Of a stretch of DNA of 64,000 nucleotides, positions 47,470 through 60,820 are shown piece after piece. The stretch's first letter is position 1, and each line of letters begins with the position of its first letter. The notes below the pieces were generated by a model that was given only the letters and a program-made list of their open reading frames with translations, was not told the DNA's origin and searched no databases. Origin of the DNA: Siphonodentalium dalli (taxonomy: Eukaryota > Mollusca > Scaphopoda > Gadilida > Siphonodentaliidae); contig CP136061.1 of assembly GCA_032622095.1 (NCBI GenBank), positions 47,561,797 through 47,625,796 of the forward strand, written 5' to 3'. Both the position numbers and the translations under genes were made by a program.

Positions 47470-47790
47470 AAATAGTGTGTCTGTCATTTGCAGAATGAGG
47501 TCACCAGAGGATGAATATAGTGATGCTATCCCGCACAGCGGGATAGCATCACTATATTCACCCTCTGGGGACTCATTCTGCTTAGGCATCATCTTCTGGG
47601 AAGTATCTATAGTCTCAAATTAACATTGTTTTTATTTACTTTTTCCCCTTCTGTTCAGTTTCTATATCCCCTAATTTGCAGAAGATAATATGCATAATCG
47701 AGGTGACTAATGGGTGAATATCACCACCTTCAACTGGGGAACTTCAATCTGATCCTAGGTCTCCCATTTCTAATATGTGTGACTGCTGAG
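47470..47790. mobile_element. hAT-like MITE of the GAATGAGG family (right end lost)
   Basis: Left end AATAGTGTGTCTGTCATTTG, two facing arms (GATGCTATCCCGCACAGCGG between), family core, stopping at GATCCTAGGTCTCCCATT. Confidence 0.78.
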
Positions 47791-48099
47791 TGTGAGCTAA
47801 TCTCTTGCTGCTATTTTGAGTTTGATTTGATTTCATATTGGCTTATTATCTCAGACTCAAAATTATAGTTTAGCAAGGGAAGCCTAACTGTCTTAGTATA
47901 GCGTAATTCGATATGAATTCTCGTAAGTTGCTTGTTAAGTTTGATAACTTAGGGTAATTAGGTATGTGATATACGTATACTTATTGTAATATTAATAAGT
48001 GTGACTGATTTCGCTTGGGTAAAGCTCTTCAGGTGATTTTTCACGATAAGCGGTGTCTGTACCTTGTCATGGTTCCATCAGGAAAACTAAAACTAATTA
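47791..48099. other. Kinase intron, nothing recognised
   Basis: AT-rich; no feature seen. Confidence 0.4.
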
Positions 48100-48553
48100 C
48101 TGTAAACACCCGTCAGTAAGACTAAGACCATGCCCAAAAAATCATGGGATGGTCCTCGAAGATAAGCCCACCCCCATTTTTAGAACATACACATTGTTGT
48201 CAGGTTTAATTAATGCACATATCAATTTACGCATCAAAGAAATATAGTGTTGCTTCAGCTGATTCCAATGCAAACACATTATTACAACCTGCCCCATTGT
48301 GTTTCACAAAAATCTGTATTACAATACATAGATGATCTTTGTGTCTTATTTTAAATATTTATCTGACATAATAAAACACAAAACAAATTATTTTCATTAA
48401 CTAATTTAATATACATCATGATTCATATAAAACATGACATTAGATTAGCACTATGAATGCAAACTGAGATTTTGTTGTCAAAGGTAAGCACAGTCCCAAG
48501 TTTATGTGTCAAACAATTCACAGGCCCCCGGGCTTACTGACGGGTGTATACAG
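48100..48553. mobile_element. TA-flanked MITE with CTGTATACACCCG ends
   Basis: Ends CTGTAAACACCCGTCAGTAA and (complement) CTGTATACACCCGTCAGTAA with TA on both sides (48098-48099, 48554-48555). A TA duplication fits Tc1/mariner-pogo. One end also survives at 24323. Confidence 0.82.
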
Positions 48554-48577
48554 TATATAAATTGATAACAATACTTA

Positions 48578-48682
<105 letters not shown>

Positions 48683-48796
48683 TTAATGTTAGATATAAAA
48701 GAGTCATGCATACCTGATACTGGATTCTCAATAGAAATATTTTATATTATTATCCATCCCTTAACTAAAACTACTTCTGATTGGGCAAAAGCCGTC

Positions 48797-48900
48797 ACAT
48801 GATAATCCGGGAAAAAGTCATATTGGACTCCCAAAAAGTCATATTGGACTCCTGAGTGTTCAATATGACTTTTTTATCGGGACTCCGTGATGTCACGAAG
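48797..48900. repeat. Inverted repeat with AAAAAGTCATATTGGACTC
   Basis: The motif occurs twice in direct orientation (about 48813 and 48835) and once inverted (CAATATGACTTTTTTATCGG). It is related to the hairpin at 49147-49270. Confidence 0.6.
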
Positions 48901-49146
48901 TTACTCTGCCAAATGAATCGGTGAAATTGTGATGCGAACGCAATACTGTGGTGGATTTAGCAGATGTTTCACTTCTGCATTGAGTTTTGTTTTCACTTCC
49001 GCGTATACTGTTCCAAATCCTGCTTTCTGATGATCAAATACAGGCTTTATAGAGTATCAAGTGCTGACAAATACCAAAAATAACCACAAAAGTTTTATTC
49101 CCAAAATTTGGATAAACCCACAGATGGATAATAAAAATGTTATGTA

Positions 49147-49270
49147 CAGTATGTGTTTTCTTGTACTCGTCCAGGTTGTGGTGAAAAGTCATATTAGACT
49201 CGACACTGTGTGTCACGTCCAATATGACTTTTCACCACAACCTGGACTCGTACACGAAATACATATACTG
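49147..49270. mobile_element. TA-flanked hairpin MITE, ~60-bp arms
   Basis: Ends CAGTATGTGTTTTCTTGTAC and its inverted partner GTACACGAAATACATATACTG, with CCAGGTTGTGGTGAAAAGTC perfectly paired inside. TA on both sides. Confidence 0.8.
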
Positions 49271-50205
49271 TACACAACATTGTATAATAACTTTATATTA
49301 TTATTACATTTATACATTTTATATACATATATAAATTGTAGAAATTAGAATTCTTTAAGTAGTCATATAGGTCTAGAGATTGTATAGATTGTGGTTTTTC
49401 TAGAATATAACACATTGATGTCAAATGACAAACAAGCCGTCATACCCACGGATGTCTTTTCTCGCTTGAGTGCCATGCTTCATAGTTTCCTTGGTGATGT
49501 CCAATAACATCTAACTGCAGAGATCGTTGATGTTCATTTGTTGTGAACCAGAGGAAGTCAATGTCAAAGGCCTTAAAGTGTTACACTGTACAAACCACCA
49601 TCTATACATTTTTAATATATACTTTTATATAACAAAAAATTATTATTTATAAAAAATATCTAGCAAATTCCAATAAAAATTAATAGCGATACTGATGAGA
49701 AATTTTTAGAAAAATTGTCACGGCATCTAACATTCATATAACAATAAAGAATTATCCATTAAAGGGCTGGTTATTTCATACAAACAAGGTTCCCACATGC
49801 AATACTCATGAAAGTCAACGTCATTTCACAACAAATTTCAAAGTCTATTTTAAGACACCACATACTAAAATCCAGTTCTCCACAATTTTGTTAAAAGATC
49901 TTCAAATATACGTTGCATGTGGATATATCAGTAAAACAATGTTATTCAAAGGGCTCTTATGGTGATCTAACCCTTTCTATACTGAATGGATTCTCCCATT
50001 CAGTTATTCAAGTATGTGTTGGAATGGTTTATTACTCATTTAGAGGGGTGTTCAGGTAATAAAAGCAGTCAACAAACAAAAAAATAAATACAAGAGCAGA
50101 ATGATACATATTCATTGGAGGGAAATGTTCAAATAATAGTTCAACAAACGACCTATGGTCATTTTATTGAACCTATTATCTGAACACTTCCTAAGGGAAC
50201 AAGTA
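49271..50205. other. Kinase intron, nothing firmly recognised
   Basis: AT-rich. A weak inverted pair at about 50050-50190 (GGTGTTCAGGTAATAAAAG versus TATTATCTGAACACTTCC) may be a small foldback element. No exon was seen. Confidence 0.4.
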
Positions 50206-50370
50206 CAGTAATGCCATAAATAATCGACTCCTTAACCATGGCAGAATTATGGGTAATTTGTCAGTGAGAGCTCTCCGATGAATGGCAACAAGCCATATTT
50301 CCGATTAAATCCTGAAAAATTACCCATAATTCTGCTGTGGTTAAGGAGTCGATTATTTAGGGCATTACTG
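50206..50370. mobile_element. Mariner/pogo-like palindromic MITE
   Basis: TA flanks (50204-50205, 50371-50372), left end CAGTAATGCCATAAATAATC, right end inverted GATTATTTAGGGCATTACTG. Confidence 0.85.
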
Positions 50371-50481
50371 TAGTTAATGAGTATTTAGTATAGAAAGGGT
50401 TAATCAATGAATGACAATTTGTGAGATTGAAGGCTTTACAGCCTTTAAATGCTGAGGAAACTGTAATAACCATGGACATTA

Positions 50482-51760
<1,279 letters not shown>

Positions 51761-51762
51761 TA

Positions 51763-51975
51763 CAGTAATGCTCTAAATAATCGGCTCGTTAACCACAGCA
51801 GAATTATGGGTAACTTTTCAGGATTTAGTCGGAAATATGGTTTGTTGCCATTCATCGGAAAGCTCTCAGTGAGAGCTTTCCAATGAATGGCAACAAGCCA
51901 TATTTCCGACTAAATCCTAAAAAATTACCCATAATTCTGCTGTGGTTATGGAGTCGATTAATTAGGGCATTACTG
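51763..51975. mobile_element. Mariner/pogo-like palindromic MITE, complete
   Basis: TA flanks (51761-51762, 51976-51977); arms of about 100 bp meet at GGAAAGCTCTCAGTGAGAGC. Confidence 0.88.
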
Positions 51976-51977
51976 TA

Positions 51978-52509
51978 TACAAATTTATATACAGTATCAA
52001 TGTTATGTATTGCCAATGAAACACCCTTGCATTACTTTATAATCTTTCAGTTTGTAATATATAAAACCACAATAGCAAACCTCGACTTTATATCCACTTA
52101 CATGTATATTACAATCGACGCTCAGTATTTCGACTTATAAATAATATGGGTGGATTTATAAATACAATAACATGGGCTGATGTACTACATGTAATATAAA
52201 CTAGATATTTGAAGTTGGTTGATAGATTGACATTTTCTTCCTGTGGCTATTGGGGTCCCATTCCCTCAACCCCTAGTGGAAACCCTCAATATCTACACTA
52301 GAATATGAGAGATGTCACTTCTAACTTGGGCAAAACTAGGAAGTGGCACATTTTAGGGAAAAGATGTCTCCCAAGTCGTCCTCTAGAATTGTGAATATTG
52401 GGGTCAGACAGAAATTTGGAATAACCTGACTATATCTCATCGGCAATGGGGCTATTTTTGGCCCGTCATTGGCTAAAAACATCCCAGAGAGTACCTAAAA
52501 CATACTCAC
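51978..52509. other. Kinase intron, nothing recognised
   Basis: No exon or repeat identified up to the donor of the next exon. Confidence 0.4.
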
Positions 52510-52589
52510 CTTTAGATCTCTGTGTGCGATGGACATGGAATGTAAATGCTGGAGAGCTAAGGCTATATCTCTTATGATGCAAGCTCCCT
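52510..52589 (-). CDS. MAPKAPK2: MAPKAP kinase 2/3-type, catalytic loop HRD exon
   Basis: 80 nt, acceptor tttcag|AGGGAG and donor AAG|gtgagt. It reads (E)GACIIRDIALALQHLHSMSI, AHRDLK. AHRDLK contains the catalytic-base Asp; the exon ends exactly before PENLL of the next exon. Confidence 0.97.
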
Positions 52590-52799
52590 CTGAAAATATC
52601 AAATTACAATATTTTAGTTTAAAGCCAGAATATAATTTTTCAAACTGTTTCGGTCAAAATGACCCACACAATGAAAGTGTCAATGACAATGTAGCTCAAC
52701 TTTGGGTAGGCATTAATTTATACTGAGCAAAGGATGATAAAGAAGATGCAAAATCAAAAAGTTTCAGTTAAGGGATTCTATTGTGTAGATGAAATTATT

Positions 52800-53345
52800 T
52801 TCATACCAAATATTTCTCCAATAAATGTGGGCTGCAGGGTGTGCCGATGGATTCAAATGTGAAATCCAAGATGGCTGCCAAATGAATTTCAGAAAATTTG
52901 TATGGCTCCTGTCCAGTGGTCACCCAGAAGATCCATATGAAGTTTGGTGAAGATCGGATGAAGGATGTGGTCTGTAAAGTGTGCCAAAGGATTTAGTCAT
53001 GCAAAGAGTGAAATCTAAAATGACTGCCGGCGGCCAGGTTTTTCAACGAAATTTGGAAACATTTGGATAGCTCCCATCTAGAAGTGGTTCTAAATATTCC
53101 TGTAAATTTTCAAAACATTTCTCAAATAAATGCAGGCTGCAAGATGTGGCGATGGATTCAAATTTGAAAAAAAAGATGGCTGCTATCACAGTGCTATGTC
53201 TTTATAAAATTTCAGAAATAATTGATGGCTCCCATCTAGGTCACCCCGGAAGATCCTTATGAAGTTTGGTGATGATTGGATGAAAGATGTAGCCTGTAGT
53301 GTGTGCCAAAGGACGGACGACTTCACTTCGTCAAGTTGAGCTAAT
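52800..53345 (+). repeat. 'aagatggc' satellite block with CTTCGTCAAGT tail
   Basis: Three or so imperfect units with CAATAAATGTGGGCTGCAGG, GTGTGCCGATGGATTCAAAT, TCCAAGATGGCTGCC and AGATCCATATGAAGTTTGGT, ending ACTTCACTTCGTCAAGTTGA. Same family as at 15.3 and 16.9 kb. Confidence 0.8.
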
Positions 53346-53366
53346 AATGGGAAAATCTCAGAAGCT

Positions 53367-53667
53367 TAAAGGTACTCAATCTGATCAGACGCTCCTATAT
53401 TACTATTTCTTTGGCTTCGGAGGTAAAAAATATTTGATTCGAGTCGAGGAACCCACCCATCAAACCCAAGCAAGACAGTCCGTTTGACCCTCGTGCTTCA
53501 ATCAGTCTGTGGGCCACAAACAATAGAAACCGCAAAGTTCAAACATCGATATCTAATCACTCTGAGCTTTGAGGGGTGGGTTCCTCGACTCGAATCAAAT
53601 ATTTTTTACCCCAGAAGCCAAAGAAATATTAATTTAGGAGCGTCTGATCAGATTGAGTACCTTTAAA
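53367..53667. mobile_element. ~300-bp MITE with AAGGTACTCAATCTGATCAG ends
   Basis: Both ends carry TTAAAGGTACTCAATCTGAT followed by CAGACGCTCCTA and, further in, TTTCTTTGGCTTC, in inverted orientation. The middle holds the inverted pairs TTTGATTCGAGTCGAGGAAC and CCACCC. A diverged relative lies at 27297-27725. Confidence 0.82.
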
Positions 53668-53669
53668 TT

Positions 53670-54009
53670 ACCAAATAAACAATATTTTTAAGGATAGATA
53701 AATTAGTCATGTTATATATTTTTTGAGTGTATTTACTATGTATTTTGTTAAATGTGCACCTCTACGTTTTTTGGTCCGGAACTTTCTTTCTCAATGGCTG
53801 TTATTATAGTGGTTAAGACGTGTTATAACACTTATTCATATAATATTTTCAGGAGGTTGGTCTGGGAGATTCATTGTTTTTTTGGTCAAAAAGAATAAAA
53901 CTTGATGTATAATATCCTGTTGAATTTGGTTAAAAGGAAAAATATAACTTTTCTTCGGTCATTTGACTAAATTTGGCCATTGACAGCGTGAACCATGGCT
54001 TTAACTCAC
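53670..54009. other. Kinase intron, nothing recognised
   Basis: AT-rich; no feature seen. Confidence 0.4.
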
Positions 54010-54074
54010 CCCTCTCCGTGAATGCAGACTCAGCTCTGTCCTGTATTCTGTTAAACAGCTCACCTCCATCCATA
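54010..54074 (-). CDS. MAPKAPK2: MAPKAP kinase 2/3-type, GGELF exon
   Basis: 65 nt, acceptor ttttcag|TATGGA and donor AGGG|gtgagt. It reads (C)MDGGELFNRIQDRAESAFTE, R. Joins VMEC of the preceding exon to give the hinge and helix D motif VMECMDGGELFxRIQDR, characteristic of MK2/MK3. Confidence 0.96.
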
Positions 54075-54589
54075 CTGAAAAATTCAACAAAATATGTATT
54101 GAATGCATCATATTAGTAGCAACAAAATTGCCACTGTTTAAGTCATGGGTTCAATGTCAGAAATATAATATTTTTTTACCCAAAATATTTATCTCCTATA
54201 ATAAATATCTTGGACACTGAATGAACTAATGGTTATATATTTCTTGCTTGCAAGATCATAGTAGTCGTTTAAAAAATCGGTACACAGTACCTACGGTACG
54301 CGCACTTGTCAAACATTCCATTTATACCTCTGGACCAATCGTGTGAGTCCTTTCGCTATAGAAGCGATTGACAGGTAAGAATTCAATCTTTTTAATTTCT
54401 TCCTCCTGTGTGTTTGATGCGTTTGACCGAGTGCGCGGGGCGGGAATGTTGATCCCAACTGGGAGGGCCCTTAGTGTTCAGTGTCCAAGATATTTATTAT
54501 AGGAGATAAATATTTTGGGTAAAAAAATATTATATCTCCGTCAAATATATCTTGGACACTGAATGAACTAATGGTTATAATTAGAATGC

Positions 54590-55100
54590 TTGAAGAGGAG
54601 GAGGCCACGAGGCAGATAATCCGACTATGTCCATGAAACCCACCTGCTGAAGCAGAAAAGACCTGCATCCTGTACCAAAAAGATTACTTGGTAGACATGT
54701 GCCAAAAAATAGATCATTGTGTCCCATATGCAGTAGCTCAGACAAACCCAAAACAACTGAGCCTCCTAAAACAACACGTACCTCATGTGCCCTAATGATC
54801 ACAGGGTGAAGGTGCCCAGGACAAACATTGGTCATAGGCAAGGGAGATAACTCATTCGTTCATGTTCCTAATAGGATAAAGGAACCTAACCCCCCCCCCC
54901 CCCCCCCCCCCCCCCCTCACCGCCCCTTAGAGGATGAAGCAGCACTAGCACGACATCCAGAGGATGATGACCGGCCCACAAGACATGCAAAAGGGGCACC
55001 GAGGGGAAAACACGGTAATGACACCCCCCCCCAGAAACGCCGAATCAATGCTCATAATGGAACTCGCAAAATGAGTCAATGCTCAGTGCGGTATGACTAA
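54590..55100 (+). pseudogene. Broken protein-like stretch, possibly transposase C-terminus
   Basis: One plus frame reads LHPVPKRLLGRHVPKNRSLC, PICSSSDKPKTTEPPKTTRT, SCALMITG before a stop near 54808, and the frame from 54828 continues with charged, low-complexity sequence interrupted by a 27-nt C run. The CPIC...TRTSC pattern recalls Cys-rich C-terminal domains of piggyBac-type transposases, but a decisive motif is missing. Treat as unidentified. Confidence 0.25.
54890..54916 (+). repeat. 27-nt poly-C run
   Basis: Uninterrupted C homopolymer inside the 54-58 kb element. Its exact length is likely unreliable in any assembly. Confidence 0.85.
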
Positions 55101-56331
55101 CTTGACAGTATTTTGAGCCCGACCGAGAGACCCAGGGGAGATATGAGAAACCGTTGGGCCCAGACCAATGGGGGGACCAGGGATACACCAGGAAAACATG
55201 ACGGAGTTGAGCTGATTATGTCCAGAGCACTGGGAATAATGTCCATGGAAAGAAAAAGCATACACATAAGGGAGGGGACCAAGACTGAAAGAGTGCCTGC
55301 CTCCGATACACCAAGCCGAGTAACTGGAAATTGAAGTGTACGGTTAACCAAGGAGAGGAACTGATACCGCTAATGGAACACTGTCTGATCATACGGCCAA
55401 TCTGTGATGCAATGCACAGGCCTGCATGGTTTCAAATTAAATGTGGAACTGAGTTATCGTTCGTCAGGTGGTTGTATAGGGAACCCATACCGTAGGTTAG
55501 CAGAAAAGTTACACAAACTGTGATAACACAACAACTGGTATTATCAAGCACCAATGGGCATGCGGCAATAATTGTGAAATGTCGCAAATAAGGTGAGAAT
55601 CGGTGATCGGTAAATCGGATTAGAATTAGAATCACGCCTGTCAAGTGATGTGAAACACTCGGCCAGAGTGATAACATAGAATTGGAAAATATTCGTGGTC
55701 AAAGTCGGTACTGTGACAAATACTATAACAAAATGGACTACATACAGGACGCATAGACACCAACGAGCGTAGTGCAGACGATAGTGTCTATGGAGCGGAA
55801 CGGTCGATATTCATGATATGTTCGGCTAAGTGAGTAGAACACTAAAGTCCCCTGTGAGATATAGCACCCGCATACTAACTTATCAGGTTCACACACACGA
55901 TCAAGTCCATAATACGTTGAGGTTTGTCTCATAAAAGCCGCCTAATCGTTGAATAAAAATCGAACAGATTGGAAGGCCCGAAACTAGAAAGACTGGTCTC
56001 AACAACACCTGGAATACCCCGACGGGATAAGACGGGAGGTGAGACTAAACCTATTCAGGAGCAGTTCCAGATGGTGGCACATAGCCAGAGCAATGGGATA
56101 TGGCAGCAAGCAGACTGACAGAGGAAACCTCAAAGTACAAAGAACGGAGGTAACATTGCACTAAACACTAAGTCGAATGATTGCAACTTGTCGGCGACAA
56201 GGAACAATGAGGTAGCCCAGGCAAGAAAGGGTTCGGAAAAACCGGTATGTGCCATGACAGCATGAACCTGGATGGACTGAGGCAGGACCAGCGGTAGCTG
56301 CTGCAGAACATCCATCGCTGCTCGTCGCTGC

Positions 56332-56680
56332 GAAGGTTGTGGAAGCCGCGACTACAAATAGAGGAGGCATGACCACCAACAGACTCCGAGCCTGCAGCGC
56401 AGGCTGTACCGAGTTGACCGAGGAAAATCCATTGTTGCCCGTCTATGTGAAGGTTGTGGAAGCCGCGACTACAAATAGAGGAGGCATGACAACCAACAGA
56501 CTCCGAGCCTGCAGCGCAGGCTGTACCGAGTTGGCAGAGGAAAATCCCTTGTTTACCGTCTCTGCGAAGGTTGTGGAAGCCGCGACTACAAATAGAGGAG
56601 GCATGACCACTAACAGACTGAGCCTGCAGCGAATGCTGTATCGAGTTGGCAGAGGAAAATCGCCACACGTTGGTGTTTGT
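56332..56680 (+). repeat. 117-bp tandem repeat with open frame (3 units)
   Basis: Units start with GAAGGTTGTGGAAGCCGCGA at 56332, 56449 and 56566, exactly 117 bp apart. The plus frame reads VVEAATTNRGGMTTNRLRAC, SAGCTELTEEN per 39-residue unit; the third unit has a small deletion. A degenerate fourth version (AQEAATNKEEACPATDSSGG) follows at about 56743. Whether it is or was coding is unclear; no start or domain was recognised. Confidence 0.7.
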
Positions 56681-56799
56681 TCTTGATATGTGGGCCCCAT
56701 CCAGTCCTTCGGTTGTGGAAAACAGGCGTACTTCTCTGCGGATGGCTCAGGAGGCAGCGACCAATAAGGAGGAGGCATGTCCAGCAACCGACTCCAGCG

Positions 56800-57980
56800 G
56801 AGGCTCCAAGTTAATGGAGGAAGCAAGAGAAGGGCCACGTTTTCTCTTCCTTGTTCTGTGCTCTTAGTATTGTGCAGGTAATGCATGCAAAAGTGTGCGT
56901 AATTGTTATCCTAAGACCGAAGGACTGACCCATCCGAAATAACCCTCATGGAAGGCACTCTCGGATGGGCCAAGTTAATGGAGGAAGCAAGAGAAGGTGC
57001 CACGTCAGTACAGGTGCCACAATCATTGATCTTGATAATCGATAGTCAATAAGAGATTAGAATCGATGAAGCGTATCTAATAGCAAGGACAGTGGAAGTA
57101 GTACATAATATTCGCATGTGCATAATTTCTATCAGAAACAACCGAGACAGTCCTTCCCATGACAAAAATACAGTTTTGTAGACGGGTGTAATTGCACCGG
57201 TAATATAATTGTAAGTTGGGGTTATCCCAAATCAAAGGTCATTGTGTGACATACCCCAGTCCATCCGAAATAAAGAACTCAAGAGTAATCGCAGCCGAAA
57301 ATGGTAATCGAATATCGGCTGTATCAACGTTTCATCGATTATACGATTAATCGTGGCACCCCTGCCTGTCGGAGGGAAAAACCATTAAGAAGTTTTCATC
57401 GTAAAAGCATTGAGCCTTATGTTCAATGTAGAGAGAAGAGGCAAGCCACACTGTGGCTATTTTATCTAGCATCCGTGAGGAAAATTATTTGTTGTTGTTG
57501 GAAAATTATTGTAAAATATTGTAATGTAAAATATTGGAAATTATTAATTCCAATACAGTTTGGATAGGATTTTGTCAGGGACCAAACTCCAAACTGGAGC
57601 TTAGTGTAGACGCCAACACAATATTGCATCCGGTGCAGTGTTTAAAAAAACACGACGAGAACCCGAATGACTCAAAAGAGGCGTTAGTTGAATATTGTTT
57701 TATGCAAAAAACGATATTTGTTTGAAGTGATTCTCGTAAACAAAACAAAATTGAAATATTTGTTAATGAAATTATCCACCCACGGACCACTGTCATTAAT
57801 AAGACAGTATTGTAGAATAAAAGATTGTTGAACAATAGTAAAACCGAATTCCGAAAATTGGAAAACACGTGCGTAGTGCATGAAAATTAGGAAACTGCGT
57901 GGTTTTCGTTCGCAATATCGTAAAGAGAACGTTCATTAAAAATGAACAGATGAAAGATGCGACTTATCTTGCGACGTAGA
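56800..57980. other. Inner part of the 54-58 kb element, uncharacterised
   Basis: Holds a direct repeat of AAGTTAATGGAGGAAGCAAG at about 56810 and 56973, inverted CCATCCGA/TCGGATGG motifs near 56930-56970, and short ORFs with no recognisable domain. Confidence 0.4.
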
Positions 57981-58193
57981 AGAAATAAAAAGATTGAATT
58001 CTTACCTGTCAATCGCTTCTATAGCGAAAGGACTCACACGATTGGTCCAGAGGTATAAATGGAATGTTTGACAAGTGCGCGTACCGTAGGTACTGTGTAC
58101 CGATTTTTAAAACGACTTCTATGATCTTGCAAGCAAGAAATATATAACCATTAGTTCATTCAGTGTCCAAGATATATTTGACGGAGATACCAG

Positions 58194-58690
58194 TATACAG
58201 AAAATACATGATCCCTTTAATTTGTGAAATAGTCCAATGCATTTATGAGAAAAAAGTGCCAAATCTCAGATTAATTGACACTGTACATGTAGTTCAACTT
58301 GGAGAGGGGATAATTTCAAATATTACAGTCAATGGAGCGATACGGAATGAGGAAACTTTAAATGACTATATAATACCAGAGGTCAGCCCTATGAGCCAAA
58401 AGAAATTTGGGATAAATTGGATAAAGAATGTTAGCAAAATATTTTTGATGCAAAGAGTAATATCAATTGATGGCTGCTGTCAGCCATGTTTTTGATAAAA
58501 AAATAGTTCAAATTCGACAGCTCCCATCTAGAAGTGATCCTGAACATGCCTGCAAGTTTTCAAAACATTTCTCCAAATGTGCCGATGGATTAAAATTTGA
58601 AATCTAAGATGGCTGCGATGATTTGTAACGCAATTTGGAAAATATTTATGTTTCTCATCTGCTGGTGTGATAAACAAAGATAATTTTATT
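58194..58690. repeat. Kinase intron; 'aagatggc' satellite fragment at 58430-58625
   Basis: CAGCTCCCATCTAGAAGTGA, TGCCTGCAAGTTTTCAAAAC, ATTTCTCCAAATGTGCCGAT and CTAAGATGGCTGCGATGA identify the satellite. The part before it (58194-58430) shows an ORF without family resemblance. Confidence 0.65.
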
Positions 58691-58947
58691 TGCAAGCCTT
58701 GAAATAGTGTGTGTGTCATTTGCAGAATGAGGTCCCCAGAGGGTGAATTTAGTGATGCTACCCCGCATATCAGACTAGCATCACCAAATTCACCCTCTGG
58801 GAACCTCATTCTGCTGAGGTGTAAGCAGAATGAGATCCCCAGAGGGTGAATTTGGTGAGGCTAGCCCACTATGTGGGGTAGCATCACTAAATTCACCCTC
58901 TGGGGACCTCATTCTGCAAATGACAGACACCCTATTTCAAGGCTTGT
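58691..58947. mobile_element. hAT-like MITE of the GAATGAGG family, exact 8-bp duplication
   Basis: Ends CAAGCCTTGAAATAGTGTGT and (inverted) CTATTTCAAGGCTTG. TTTATTTG flanks both sides. Four arms are present without the long core, as in the copy at 8885-9109, which it closely resembles. Confidence 0.88.
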
Positions 58948-58949
58948 TT

Positions 58950-60006
<1,057 letters not shown>

Positions 60007-60110
60007 CTAAAATGGAAAAGCTCTTTCTGATTATGATAAATAATAGCTTTTGACACATCACGTACAACCTAAAATGGAAAATGTCTTTCCATTTAGAATA
60101 GATAATACTA
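60007..60110. repeat. Short tandem duplication across the kinase 3' splice site
   Basis: CACATCACGTAACACCTAAAATGGAAAA-type sequence at about 59992-60019 is repeated at about 60055-60081 (GACACATCACGTACAACCTA, AAATGGAAAA), so an inverted-strand ttttag(g) acceptor is duplicated upstream of the real one. Confidence 0.65.
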
Positions 60111-60156
60111 GTAATGGTTTCTGGCAGGCACGTTGGTGACATTAGGCCGAAACGGT

Positions 60157-60265
60157 GGGGGGGGGGGGGGGGGGGGGGTGGCTTTTCATTTTATTTTATT
60201 TTGTCATTTTATTTTCAACTTTGCTCAAAATAAATATGAATACCACCCCCCCCCCCCCCCCCCCC
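60157..60265. repeat. 22-nt G run facing 20-nt C run
   Basis: G run at 60157-60178 and C run at 60246-60265 are 67 bp apart in an inverted arrangement with partly complementary flanks (GGTGGGG / CCACCCC, ATTTTATT / AATAAAT). A long GC stem or G-quadruplex could form. Confidence 0.85.
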
Positions 60266-60562
60266 AGGTTGCTTCTCATAGTTTTATTATCTAAGAACAT
60301 AATATTGGAATATAGTGTAATTTATTGTTTTATTGAAGTGTGGTATAAATTCCAGTTTAATAGTACACGTGATGTGTACGTTTTAGTATTTTACATGGAA
60401 ATGAATCGGTTTACACAGAAAATAAAATGGGATGAGTACTACTTTTGCAAAATCAATAAAATGAAAACAGTCGGGGAAGCCGGAATTGGGGCATGTGGGT
60501 CACCAGAAACACAGGTCTTTTTTATTTTAGCCTTACATACTACATGTAGTAATACCTATTAA

Positions 60563-60620
60563 CCCTTTCATGACGGGAGCTGCACTGGTGCAGCATTAAA
60601 TACCCTGTACCAGACTTTCG
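60563..60620. mobile_element. Left end of a TTAA-type MITE
   Basis: TTAA at 60559-60562 then CCCTTTCATGACGGGAGCTG and CACTGGTGCAGCATTAAATA. The rest is missing. Confidence 0.55.
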
Positions 60621-60820
60621 AAATAAACACCAACGAATACAAAACTTATAACAAAAAGCATAGTTGCCTTACCATACACTCCTTGACAGGTTTTTCCTGA
60701 ATATAATTAAAAACACGACAAAAATGGGATGACGCAACGGCATTAGCATGAAGATGTGTGATCGAGGACACTTTTGGGTTGCGATTATCACAATGTGATA
60801 AGGGAACACTCCAATGTTCA

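Larger units (their letters stand above)
54163..58193. mobile_element. ~4-kb inverted-repeat element(s) with rearranged left end
   Basis: About 200 bp at 54200-54405 (GACACTGAATGAACTAATGG, TTGCAAGATCATAG, CACAGTACCTACGGTACGCG, CCAATCGTGTGAGTCCTTTC, GCGATTGACAGGTAAGAATT) is repeated inverted at 57980-58175. A third copy of the end (TATCTCCGTCAAATATATCT) at 54531-54577 pairs exactly with 58147-58193. The segment 54163-54228 is also inverted at 54464-54531, including sequence outside the element end. It lies in a kinase intron. Family not recognised. Confidence 0.75.

Noticed and set aside
47005-47592. 195-codon minus-strand ORF
   Set aside because: Runs through three near-identical tandem units and into a MITE; repetitive peptide only.
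60669-60692. Possible 24-nt micro-exon on the minus strand (ttcag|GAAAAACC...GTATG|gtaagg)
   Set aside because: Splice-like ends but the encoded residues do not fit the missing kinase N-lobe, and the joined frame would not match the family before [10 protein letters not shown].
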